64,000 nt of DNA from the NCBI RefSeq assembly GCF_013415115.1, contig NZ_JACCDD010000002.1, positions 609,725-673,724 of the forward strand, in the 5' to 3' direction. The DNA comes from Vreelandella zhaodongensis. GTDB taxonomy: Bacteria > Pseudomonadota > Gammaproteobacteria > Pseudomonadales > Halomonadaceae. The translations under genes were made by a program, and so were the position numbers. Below are positions 9,969 through 18,573 of this stretch, one piece after another; position 1 is the first letter of the stretch; every line of letters begins with the position of its first letter. A model generated the notes under the pieces. The model was not told the DNA's origin. It searched no databases and worked only from the letters and a program-made list of their open reading frames with translations.

Positions 9969-10517
9969 TCAGTAGGTATCGATAGTGACCGGTCGTGCGT
10001 TGCCCGAATGATTTTGTTGCTGGACACTTACACCACGTAAGCCACTGCCCGATTGTGAAATCGTTACGTCTCCGCTGGCACCTAATTGGTAGATATCAGC
10101 TTGAAATGAAAAATTGTTTCCGTGTTGGGAAATATTGGCAGTATGGTTATGACCAACTTGCCATATAACACCAACGTTATTGCCGTTGTTCTGAATAATG
10201 CTTGCCTGGTTGTTATTTCCGCGCTGATATATCTTCGAAAAATTTGCAAACTGATAGCTTGCTGAACGTGATTGAGTAACACTTGCGTGGTTGTTGATAC
10301 CTTGTTGCTCTATAATGCTTACATTATTTTGCAGCATAGATATATCTACTTGATGTGCATATTGAGCCACTCTTGCATTCTCTGCTAGGGATAACAAGTT
10401 ACTATTTGCTTCTGCTGAAACCGTATTGCTTGTTAGCAAGCCAATCATTACTAGCGAAGCGCCATAGTTCTTAGCGCTTGCTTTGCTAGTTACTGAGTGG
10501 CGGCTTAAGGGTTTCAT
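9969..10517 (-). CDS. csgB: Curlin-repeat minor subunit / nucleator (CsgB-like)
   Basis: 182-residue curlin-repeat protein, likely the nucleator that anchors and seeds CsgA fibres at the outer membrane. A hydrophobic segment (residues 20-35) serves as export signal, with a probable cut after TVSAEA. Repeat cores are looser than in the neighbour: QQGINN (71), QRGNNN (98), QVGHNH (120), QLGASG (144) and SQSGSG near 155. Order, smaller size and fewer repeats make it the CsgB counterpart. AAGGA precedes the ATG. It starts its own unit, after the terminator that follows csgG. Confidence 0.83.
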   Translation of the reverse strand: MKPLSRHSVTSKASAKNYGASLVMIGLLTSNTVSAEANSNLLSLAENARVAQYAHQVDISMLQNNVSIIEQQGINNHASVTQSRSASYQFANFSKIYQRGNNNQASIIQNNGNNVGVIWQVGHNHTANISQHGNNFSFQADIYQLGASGDVTISQSGSGLRGVSVQQQNHSGNARPVTIDTY

Positions 10518-10718
10518 TTGTTTTTCCTTTTGAAACTTTGTGTGTCTTTTTGTTTCATGGATTGAGTTTGGACTATTTGAAAAATGACGCCATAAGAAAA
10601 TTTATTAATCTTAAGATTAGTTTTTTTGATTAATATGAAATATTTTTTTTTAACAATATAGTCATCAAGTGATTAGATATCTGGTTATTTGACTTATAAA
10701 TTTTTGAATTTTGTTGGA
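10518..10718 (-). promoter_or_regulatory. AT-rich csgBA upstream region
   Basis: The 320 bases between csgG and csgB contain no gene. The part upstream of csgB is strikingly AT-rich, with runs of T (for example at 10621-10627 and 10644-10652) and stretches such as TTAAGATTAG. This is where the csgBA promoter and any CsgD operator should lie. I could not pick a specific -10/-35 pair or a CsgD site with confidence. Confidence 0.5.
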
Positions 10719-10746
10719 TAAAAAAAAGACCACTCAATGAGTGGTC
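10719..10746 (-). terminator. csgG terminator separating csgDEFG from csgBA
   Basis: GACCACTC (10728-10735) and GAGTGGTC (10739-10746) form an 8-bp stem with an AAT loop. In the csg direction it is followed by seven T. It makes csgDEFG and csgBA separate transcription units despite being in tandem. Confidence 0.85.
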
Positions 10747-10837
10747 GATAATAAATAATTTATTATGTTCCCTTGGATTAATGGTTACTAGCCAACGACT
10801 TTACTGCAGTTTTGCAATTCATATTTACGCTGGAAAG

Positions 10838-11668
10838 CTACAGCATAGGTATTGGTGCATTTAGGTAGTCATTTAAAATCGTGTCTTGAAGGTTAGCCCC
10901 TGGTGCTAAATTCCACAGACGGTTTTCGATACCCCGAGCGACAAGATGAATAACCGCAGATTCAATGGCTGACATTACCGCCAGCTGAACAGGCTCATTG
11001 GTCGTAATACCCACCTCAGCTTCTAATAAACGCCTGAAGTCGATAAAGCGGTAAACCCCAGCACGTAGCTCTTTGGAATAGATCGTTTTGGTCGTCGTGA
11101 CGTTGGCTAATATTTCACCGGTTGATATCTCGACGGCGCGTAAATTAACGGTGACCTGATCCACCTGATATTGGCCCGATGCCCCAATGCCAAAGTACTC
11201 AGCGCCTGCACCACCAGTACGTATATTCGACTCGTAGGCAATAATGCCACCTTCGAGCATAACGGATGCGGCTCTTAACGATGGCAGCGTATCGGGCTGC
11301 CCAAAGCGCTCGAACTCTGCGCGAATGATGCGACGTTCAGTTAACAAGTTTTGTAGCCCGACGCGCTCAAGTGGAATAAACCAGCCAGAATCAGACAGCG
11401 CGCCGGTGAGCATTGCGGCCGCTCCCTGGGTTACCGCGGTCGAAAAAGTACTGGCGGGTGCGGGTCGGTATTGTCCAGTCTGGTCGCGGAAGTCATAGAC
11501 TGAGACAAAGATTTTCCCGGATGGCGGTGGTAATGATATGAGGTCTTGGTAGGTTGCTCCCCTTGGGGTAAGCGTCGCTTCCGCACCTTCTAAGTTTTCA
11601 GACGTTGCCACCATCCCAGCACAGCCGCTAAGTAGGCTGGCGATGACAATTGAGGCGATAATTTTCAT
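10838..11668 (-). CDS. csgG: Curli secretion pore lipoprotein CsgG
   Basis: 276-residue outer-membrane lipoprotein that forms the nonameric channel for curli subunits. The lipobox LLSGC places the lipidated cysteine at residue 16. The conserved stretches PPPSGKIFVSVYDFRDQTGQYRP, GWFIPLERVGLQNLLTERRIIR, YESNIRTGG and GQYQVDQVTVNLRAVEISTG match CsgG along its length, and the length equals the family norm (about 277). It follows csgF by 71 bases and is the last gene of csgDEFG. Confidence 0.97.
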   Translation of the reverse strand: MKIIASIVIASLLSGCAGMVATSENLEGAEATLTPRGATYQDLISLPPPSGKIFVSVYDFRDQTGQYRPAPASTFSTAVTQGAAAMLTGALSDSGWFIPLERVGLQNLLTERRIIRAEFERFGQPDTLPSLRAASVMLEGGIIAYESNIRTGGAGAEYFGIGASGQYQVDQVTVNLRAVEISTGEILANVTTTKTIYSKELRAGVYRFIDFRRLLEAEVGITTNEPVQLAVMSAIESAVIHLVARGIENRLWNLAPGANLQDTILNDYLNAPIPML

Positions 11669-11739
11669 GGTGATCCCCTGACAAAGCAGATAGCGTTAGT
11701 CGTTATTCTGATGGTTAGTTATTAGCCTTCCCTGTAGAA

Positions 11740-12156
11740 CTAGGGATTAAATAACCCTCCAACGCTAATCTCTGTTATATCCCCAGTTACCTTGTCTACA
11801 ACTCTAACGACTAATTGGCCGCTACTATCGCTCACTACAACACCAAACTCGTTGCTATCGAAACTTCCTTCACTCACTTCTCCACGGCTAACATCCGATA
11901 TTAATTGCGATATCAAACGACTTTCTAAGCTTTGCAATAATCTATCTGTTGATGATGTTGGTTGAGCTCGGCGGGCACTTGGGTCGGTATTCTTATCCTG
12001 TGCCTGAGCTTTACCTAGGAGGTAACTGCCAACAAAGGGGTCTCCACCAAATGAAGGATTAATTGGTCGATAAATCAATTCTCCCGAGTGCACTTGGGTG
12101 CCGACACCCATTAAAGCAATTACTGCAGCACAGCCGATTTTTTTGCTCGCTTTCAT
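11740..12156 (-). CDS. csgF: Curli assembly factor CsgF
   Basis: 138-residue exported protein that binds the CsgG pore and helps couple secretion to nucleation. The signal peptide runs to about residue 24. The mature N-terminus, LIYRPINPSFGGDPFVGSYL followed by GKAQAQDK, is the segment that in E. coli CsgF (RNPNFGGNP...LNSAQAQN) inserts into the CsgG channel. The ATG overlaps the csgE stop (TAATG), indicating translational coupling. Confidence 0.94.
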   Translation of the reverse strand: MKASKKIGCAAVIALMGVGTQVHSGELIYRPINPSFGGDPFVGSYLLGKAQAQDKNTDPSARRAQPTSSTDRLLQSLESRLISQLISDVSRGEVSEGSFDSNEFGVVVSDSSGQLVVRVVDKVTGDITEISVGGLFNP

Positions 12157-12662
12157 TAGAATAACTCCTCTTTTCCCAGGTCTTTGTCTGAGGTCAGGGC
12201 AGATGCCAGCTGCTGCCGGATAAGTGCCTCCTCGACAACTTGTACAGCTTCTCCTGCTACTTGGTCAGCTTCGCTAATCCTGGGAGAGAGCTGTGTTCTG
12301 AAGTACAATCGATTACCTTCTAATACTGCGATTTGGCTACCCCAACGTGCATCAGGGCGCTCTTGAATAGTAATGGTGGCATTACCAATAATTAGGTTAT
12401 CCATTGCCTGCTGACTAAACGCGCGATAGAACGTTTTACCTGCCATGGTGACGGTCCGGTCGACCATAATGCCGGTAAGCTCGCTGCTTCTATTTGAATG
12501 CCCTTGAACTTCTGGCCCATCAGGGCTTGATAACTCATTAATGGCATCGACTTCCGCTTGTTCGTTTATTGGTAATGAACTGGCGGGTTCGTTAGCTAAT
12601 ACGCTAGTAGTAAGTAAAAAGTAGATAGCCAAAAAAATTAAACAACAGCGAAGTAAATACAT
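12156..12662 (-). CDS. csgE: Curli periplasmic specificity factor CsgE
   Basis: 168-residue exported protein; in the family CsgE caps the periplasmic mouth of CsgG and directs curlin subunits to it. A hydrophobic signal covers residues 1-23. The core, from ELTGIMVDRTVTMAGKTFYRAF through NATITIQERPDARWGSQIAV to RTQLSPRISEADQVAGEAV, fits CsgE. It is about 40 residues longer than E. coli CsgE (129) because of an N-terminal linker after the signal. It lies 22 bases after csgD and overlaps csgF. Confidence 0.93.
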   Translation of the reverse strand: MYLLRCCLIFLAIYFLLTTSVLANEPASSLPINEQAEVDAINELSSPDGPEVQGHSNRSSELTGIMVDRTVTMAGKTFYRAFSQQAMDNLIIGNATITIQERPDARWGSQIAVLEGNRLYFRTQLSPRISEADQVAGEAVQVVEEALIRQQLASALTSDKDLGKEELF

Positions 12663-12684
12663 AACTATGTCCTCCCCTTAATGG

Positions 12685-13377
12685 CTAACGGTTTCTCTGT
12701 AAGCTGCGAGCCGTTTCAATATTGGGTAGAATGGGGCCCAGGTTTTGATGAATCCAGTTGAGTGCCTGAATCCGATTATGTACATTTATTTTTCGAAAGA
12801 TATTGTAAAGGTGGGATTTTACGGTGTGTTCACTAACAAAAAGCTTTTCAGCAATTTGTTGATTAGATGATCCTGCACTTAATAAAGAAATGATTTCCAT
12901 TTCTCGATTAGTTAACCCACAGGCAGGCCGGAATGCATTACTTTGGTACTTACGATAAAAAAGTATGAGTTTTGCCATTAAATCACGAGACATCCAAAGC
13001 TCATCATCTAATAAGGCATGGATACCTTTGCAAAAGACCTCTAAACTCTCATTGCGATAAAAAACTCCTTTTAGTTGAGCGCATGAGAGGGCTTCCAGAG
13101 CGTGATCCATATCACGAATATTGAATGCAGCTAACGGTATTTTGGTTAGGGCTTCCGGTAGTTTTTCTTGCCACTCTGGTAATGTATCTACGCTGATATG
13201 ATCACTATCTATAAGAATAAGTAGCTTTTCAGCGTTGGAAGATGGCAGCGCTGCTTCCGGTGAGTAGATGCTAATTCTACAGCCAGTATGCTCGAGCAAA
13301 TAGTCTGCAAATAGCTGCGATTGTGGACTTTTTTCAGTGATGATATACACCAAACCAGTGGTCTTTTCCTGCGACAT
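12685..13377 (-). CDS. csgD: LuxR-family curli regulator CsgD
   Basis: 230-residue transcription factor, probable master activator of csgBA and biofilm genes. The N-terminal half is a receiver-like domain (LLILIDSDHISVDTLPEW, NIRDMDHALEAL, KGVFYRNESLE). The C-terminal LuxR helix-turn-helix spans roughly residues 155-215 (LTNREMEIISLLSAGSSNQQ, then EKLFVSEHTVKSHLYNIFRK). The pairing GVFY plus TVKSHLYNIFRKI is characteristic of CsgD. It is the first gene of csgDEFG, and its promoter must lie in the AT-rich 13378-13661 interval shared with divergent rdgB. Confidence 0.93.
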   Translation of the reverse strand: MSQEKTTGLVYIITEKSPQSQLFADYLLEHTGCRISIYSPEAALPSSNAEKLLILIDSDHISVDTLPEWQEKLPEALTKIPLAAFNIRDMDHALEALSCAQLKGVFYRNESLEVFCKGIHALLDDELWMSRDLMAKLILFYRKYQSNAFRPACGLTNREMEIISLLSAGSSNQQIAEKLFVSEHTVKSHLYNIFRKINVHNRIQALNWIHQNLGPILPNIETARSLQRNR

Positions 13378-13661
13378 GGGTAAGCCCTCGTGGAAAGAAA
13401 TAGTGAGTGGGTACTCATCAAATTGTTGCCTATAAGATACAGTTCGTAAAGTTTTGTTATTATGAAATTGGTGAAATCAATTCAGACAGTGTTATTCTTT
13501 TTGGAAATAATGTTAATAAATATATGTTTTTATTGGTTTATTTTTTTATTATTAGCTATCTATATATTAGTAAGTGTTGCTTACATTTAGTAACGTTTTA
13601 AGTGCTTTAGAAGAGAATTGTATCTGCGTAAACTGATTCTCTTTCATCTGGAGATATCGCG
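13378..13661. promoter_or_regulatory. Divergent csgD/rdgB intergenic region
   Basis: 284 bases without a convincing gene, conspicuously AT-rich between about 13480 and 13610. It must hold the csgD promoter (minus) and the rdgB promoter (plus). A CTGGAG ribosome binding site for rdgB is visible at about 13648. Individual regulator sites could not be assigned. Confidence 0.55.
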
Positions 13662-14270
13662 ATGTCCTCGCCTAATACGCTTGTGTTGGCTAGTAGCAAT
13701 ACAGGTAAATTGAAAGAATTCAATCAGTTGCTATCTCCTCTTGGACTAGATGTTCGCCCACAATCTGAGTTTGGTGTGGCTGATGTAGAAGAGACAGGCC
13801 TGACATTCGTGGAAAATGCCTTGTTAAAGGCACGTGAAGCTAGCCGAATTAGTGGGTTGCCTGCATTGGCAGATGACTCAGGTCTTGAAGTTGATGCCCT
13901 CCAAGGCGCGCCTGGTATTTATTCAGCGCGTTATGCGGGTGAGCCAAAAAGTGATCAACGAAATAACGAAAAGCTAGTAAGCGCGCTTAGTCACTGTGCT
14001 GAAGGCCAGCGCGGCGGGCGTTACTGGTGCGTATTGGTATACCTACGGCACCCAGACGACCCAGTACCGGTTATTGTCCAGCGTAACTGGGAGGGAGAAA
14101 TATTGGCTCATCCACGTGGCAGTGGTGGGTTTGGCTATGATTCCTTATTCTGGTTGCCAGACCAAGGCATGAGTGTTGCCGAATTACCGAGTGAAACTAA
14201 AAATCGTCTTAGCCACCGTGGCCGTGCTTTACAGGGCTTAGTCGAGCTTTTGAAGGTGGCGCATGGCTGA
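13662..14270 (+). CDS. rdgB: XTP/dITP diphosphatase (non-canonical purine NTP pyrophosphatase)
   Basis: House-cleaning enzyme of 202 residues that hydrolyses ITP, dITP and XTP to monophosphates, keeping them out of DNA and RNA. SSNTGKLKEF (residues 11-20) binds the triphosphate, ADDSGLEVDAL (70-80) carries the catalytic and metal-binding acids, and GFGYDSLFW and LSHRGRAL are the usual later motifs. CTGGAG lies 8 bases before the ATG. Its last 8 bases overlap hemW, an arrangement also common in other gammaproteobacteria. Confidence 0.96.
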   Translation: MSSPNTLVLASSNTGKLKEFNQLLSPLGLDVRPQSEFGVADVEETGLTFVENALLKAREASRISGLPALADDSGLEVDALQGAPGIYSARYAGEPKSDQRNNEKLVSALSHCAEGQRGGRYWCVLVYLRHPDDPVPVIVQRNWEGEILAHPRGSGGFGYDSLFWLPDQGMSVAELPSETKNRLSHRGRALQGLVELLKVAHG

Positions 14271-15435
14271 GGTATTGCCACCCCTATCACTCTATATTCA
14301 TACGCCATGGTGTGTGCGTAAGTGTCCTTATTGTGATTTTAATTCTCACGAGCCAAGCTCTCGCGAGCTGCCTGAAGCCGCTTATCTGAATGCCCTGTTG
14401 AGTGATTTGGACGGTGATTTACACCTGGCCAGCGGGAGAGAAATTCAAACGATATTTATTGGCGGTGGCACGCCAAGTCTGCTATCGCCAAACTTTTATG
14501 ATCAATTATTCAAAGAGATAAGCTTTCGATTACCGTTCTCTTCTGGGATTGAAATTACCCTTGAAGCGAATCCAGGAACGACTGAGCAGCAACGTTTTAT
14601 TGGCTATCGAGAAGCGGGCATTAACCGTCTATCGCTGGGCATTCAGAGCTTTCGTCCTGAACAGCTCAGTGCACTTGGACGCATTCATACTGGCGTAGAA
14701 GCGATCACCGCTGTTCAACAGGCGCGTAAGGCAGGATTCGATAATCTCAATATTGATCTTATGCATGGGCTGCCACAACAAACCCCGGTTCAAGCGATGG
14801 AGGATATTGATCAAGCATTGGCTCTGGAGCCAGAGCATCTCTCCTGGTATCAGTTAACGCTTGAACCTAATACGGCGTTTTTCTCTCATCCGCCTGTGTT
14901 ACCAGAAGAAGAGGCTCTCTGGGACATTCAAGAAGCTGGCCATCAACGCCTTGAACAAGCCGGTTTGCGGCGCTATGAAATTTCCGCCTACGCGCGAACG
15001 GGACAACAAAGTCGCCACAACATCAATTATTGGCAGTTTGGCGATTATTTGGGTATTGGGGCGGGAGCTCATGGCAAGCTGACCACGGTCGATAGCCAGG
15101 GGCAGCGGCATATTGAAAGGCGCTGGAAAACACGTCAGCCAGAGGCGTATTTACGCCGTGCAAATGATCCACGAGGTTTTGTGGCAGGCAAGCAGCCAAT
15201 TGCGCAGGAAGAGCTGCCTCTTGAGTTTGCTATGAACGCACTACGCTTGACCGACGGGGTAAATATGGATGTGTGGACCACCTACACAGGGTTGCCCCAG
15301 ACTGTGTTACTAACACGGTTACAAAGTGCTTATGAAAAAGGACTTTTAATGGAAATGCCGGAAAAGCTGCGTGCGTCGCCACAAGGTCTATTATTCTTGA
15401 ACGAGTTGCTGGCATTGATCAGTGATCAGCGATGA
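14263..15435 (+). CDS. hemW: Radical SAM family haem chaperone HemW
   Basis: 390-residue radical SAM protein, formerly annotated as a coproporphyrinogen III oxidase-like enzyme and now regarded as a haem chaperone for respiratory proteins. The cluster motif is C17-x3-C21-x2-C24 in PWCVRKCPYCDFNSH. GGGTPSLL, EANPGT, RLSLGIQSF and NIDLMHGLPQQT follow in family order. Overlap with rdgB implies co-transcription. Confidence 0.94.
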   Translation: MAEVLPPLSLYIHTPWCVRKCPYCDFNSHEPSSRELPEAAYLNALLSDLDGDLHLASGREIQTIFIGGGTPSLLSPNFYDQLFKEISFRLPFSSGIEITLEANPGTTEQQRFIGYREAGINRLSLGIQSFRPEQLSALGRIHTGVEAITAVQQARKAGFDNLNIDLMHGLPQQTPVQAMEDIDQALALEPEHLSWYQLTLEPNTAFFSHPPVLPEEEALWDIQEAGHQRLEQAGLRRYEISAYARTGQQSRHNINYWQFGDYLGIGAGAHGKLTTVDSQGQRHIERRWKTRQPEAYLRRANDPRGFVAGKQPIAQEELPLEFAMNALRLTDGVNMDVWTTYTGLPQTVLLTRLQSAYEKGLLMEMPEKLRASPQGLLFLNELLALISDQR

Positions 15436-15474
15436 ACAGTGCAATTACCCCAAAAGATAAATTAGGAGTGAGTG

Positions 15475-16149
15475 ATGCGTATTTCTCGACTACTGACACC
15501 GTTAGCGGTTGCCGTTCTGGTCGCTGGCTGTGCCACCTCTGATCCCTACGGCGGTCAGACGCAACGCTCAAGCACGGCAACGGGTTCGGGCATTGGCGCG
15601 GCGGTTGGCGCGGCAGCGGGTGCGCTTTCTGGTAGTGGCAGCACAAGTCGTCGTGACCGTGCACTGATTGGTGCTGCCGTAGGTGCAGCAGCAGGTGCTG
15701 GTATAGGCGCTTATATGGATCGTCAAGAGCAGCAACTGCGTAATAACCTGCAGGGCTCGCGGATTGAAATTGATCGCCGCGGCGATGACATTGTATTGAA
15801 TATGCCTAGCAGCGTTACCTTTGGTTTCGACTCATCAGAATTAACGGCTGACGCACGTAGTGCACTTAATGAAGTGGCCAACGTGCTAGCTCAATATACG
15901 GATACGCGTGTCAACATTGCCGGTCATACCGACAGCGTTGGCGACCCTAACTATAACCAGCGCTTATCTGAGCGGCGTGCTCAGTCGGTAGGCAGCTACC
16001 TAAGCCAGAATGGGGTGTCATCCACGCGTCTTAACACGATGGGGTATGGTGCCAATCAGCCTGTCGCTAGCAATGACACAGAGCAAGGCCGTGCACAAAA
16101 CCGCCGCGTAGAAATTACCTTAACACCGACGGGTAACGGTCAAGGCTAA
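15475..16149 (+). CDS. OmpA-family lipoprotein with glycine-zipper domain
   Basis: 224-residue outer-membrane lipoprotein. With the ATG at 15475 (GGAG 6 bases upstream; a GTG one codon earlier is too close) the lipobox LVAGC gives the lipidated cysteine at 19. Two glycine/alanine-rich segments (GIGAAVGAAAGALSG and IGAAVGAAAGAGIGAYMD) form a glycine zipper. The C-terminal OmpA domain has VTFGFDSSELT, the peptidoglycan-binding NIAGHTDSVGDPNYNQRLSE and NRRVEITL. It likely tethers the outer membrane to peptidoglycan, resembling YiaD/Pal-type proteins. A strong terminator follows. Confidence 0.9.
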   Translation: MRISRLLTPLAVAVLVAGCATSDPYGGQTQRSSTATGSGIGAAVGAAAGALSGSGSTSRRDRALIGAAVGAAAGAGIGAYMDRQEQQLRNNLQGSRIEIDRRGDDIVLNMPSSVTFGFDSSELTADARSALNEVANVLAQYTDTRVNIAGHTDSVGDPNYNQRLSERRAQSVGSYLSQNGVSSTRLNTMGYGANQPVASNDTEQGRAQNRRVEITLTPTGNGQG

Positions 16150-16176
16150 TCGAATTATTCACTCTCGGCATTGCCG

Positions 16177-16213
16177 AAAAAAGCCCGCTATGCTCACATA
16201 GCGGGCTTTTTTT
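16177..16213. terminator. Terminator after OmpA-family lipoprotein gene
   Basis: AGCCCGCTATG and CATAGCGGGCT form an 11-bp stem with a CTCA loop, flanked by six A and seven T, a textbook intrinsic terminator that could work in both directions. Confidence 0.92.
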
Positions 16214-16237
16214 CGATTCATTGCTAGCGAGACTGCC

Positions 16238-17083
<846 letters not shown>

Positions 17084-17102
17084 TCGATCACTTGCTTAGC
17101 GG

Positions 17103-18473
17103 TCATTTGCCAATACAGAAACTGCCGAAGATCTCGCCAAGCAGGTCATCAGCGCTGAATTCACCGGTGATTTCGCCTAATGCTTGCTGGGCGTCACGCA
17201 GGTCTTCGGCGAGTAGCTCGCCTGCACCATAGCCATCGAGTTGGGCACGCCCTGTTTCCAGTGCGGCCATTGCACGATCCAGGGCATCCAAGTGGCGTCT
17301 TCGAGCAGAAAAGCGCCCTTCGGTAGTGGCAGAGAACCCCATGACATCCTTTAGGTGGGTTTTTAAATTATCCACACCCGCATTGGTTTTCGCTGATAAT
17401 CTGACGATAGGTGTGTTTGTGGATAACTCAATTCCAGCCGGTTCGGCGCTGGTATCGATTTTATTACGTACCAGCGTTAGGCGCGTTTGGTCGGGGAGCC
17501 TTGCGACAAATTCTGGCCAAATGGTCATGGGGTCGGTGGCATCAGTAGTGGAAGCATCTACCAAAAGTAGTACTCGGTCGGCTTTTTCGATCTCTTCCCA
17601 GGCGCGGGCAACGCCTATTTTCTCTACCGCATCGGGGGTATCTCGAAGTCCTGCCGTATCGATAATGTGCAGCGGCATACCGTCAATATGAATATATTCT
17701 CGCAGCACATCTCGGGTGGTGCCGGCAATATCTGTAACAATGGCCGTGTTCTGCTCGGTTAGTGCATTGAGCAGACTAGACTTGCCCGCATTGGGGCGGC
17801 CAGCAATCACCACGCTCATTCCCTCGCGTAGCAGGGCTCCTTGCCCTGCGGCTTTACGTACGGCCGTGAGCGCCTGCTGGACGCCTTCTAAATGTGTTGC
17901 GACGTGACCGTCTGCTAGAAAGTCGATCTCTTCTTCAGGAAAGTCGATGGCGGCTTCTACGTAGACCCGTAGCTCAATCAGTCGCTCAACCAGGGCTGAT
18001 ACTCGCTGGGAAAATTCGCCTTGCAGCGAGCGTACCGCATTTTCAGCCGCTGAACGGGAGGTTGCATCGATCAGGTCGGCAATTGCCTCGGCTTGAGCTA
18101 AATCGAGCTTGTCATTGAGGAAAGCGCGCTCTGAAAACTCGCCTGGTCGTGCTAGGCGTGCACCGAGTTGTAAGCAACGCTCCAACAGCATATCCATAAT
18201 GATGGGACCGCCATGTCCTTGCAGTTCCAGTACATCTTCCCCAGTAAAGGAGTTCGGGCCGTTAAACAGTAGGGCGATCCCTTCATCAATAATGCCCTCA
18301 GCGCCCTTAAACGGGCCATAGTGGGCGTGACGAGAAGGGGGGCGCTGTCCGAGTATCGTCGTGGCGATATCGTGGCAGGCAGGGCCTGAAACGCGAATAA
18401 TGCCAACACCGCCGCGGCCTGGAGGCGTTGCCAAGGCGGCGATAGTGTCTTGGGTATAAAGTCGTTCAGCCAT
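17103..18473 (-). CDS. mnmE: tRNA uridine-5-carboxymethylaminomethyl synthesis GTPase MnmE
   Basis: Tetrahydrofolate-binding GTPase of 456 residues that works with MnmG to modify the wobble uridine of several tRNAs. The N-terminal folate domain begins with [20 protein letters not shown]. The G-domain has G1 GRPNAGKSS at about 225-233, [16 protein letters not shown] and RNKID. The C-terminus ends in the catalytic FCIGK. The ATG at 18473 has GGAA 8 bases upstream; an ATG four codons earlier is open but poorly placed. It is the last gene of the rpmH-rnpA-yidC-mnmE series. Confidence 0.97.
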   Translation of the reverse strand: MAERLYTQDTIAALATPPGRGGVGIIRVSGPACHDIATTILGQRPPSRHAHYGPFKGAEGIIDEGIALLFNGPNSFTGEDVLELQGHGGPIIMDMLLERCLQLGARLARPGEFSERAFLNDKLDLAQAEAIADLIDATSRSAAENAVRSLQGEFSQRVSALVERLIELRVYVEAAIDFPEEEIDFLADGHVATHLEGVQQALTAVRKAAGQGALLREGMSVVIAGRPNAGKSSLLNALTEQNTAIVTDIAGTTRDVLREYIHIDGMPLHIIDTAGLRDTPDAVEKIGVARAWEEIEKADRVLLLVDASTTDATDPMTIWPEFVARLPDQTRLTLVRNKIDTSAEPAGIELSTNTPIVRLSAKTNAGVDNLKTHLKDVMGFSATTEGRFSARRRHLDALDRAMAALETGRAQLDGYGAGELLAEDLRDAQQALGEITGEFSADDLLGEIFGSFCIGK

Positions 18474-18527
18474 GGCGAGTTCCATTTCCGGATCTTAAAA
18501 GAGTGTGGCGTTGTTGGGCCTGAAACG

Positions 18528-18555
18528 CCAGACCCCCGCTTGAGCGGGGGTCTGG
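18528..18555 (-). terminator. Perfect 12-bp hairpin between yidC and mnmE
   Basis: CCAGACCCCCGC (18528-18539) pairs perfectly with GCGGGGGTCTGG (18544-18555) around a TTGA loop. There is no T-run next to it in either direction, so it may act as a transcript-end stabiliser or partial terminator rather than a classic terminator. Confidence 0.6.
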
Positions 18556-18573
18556 TGTGGTGAGGAGAGTGCG

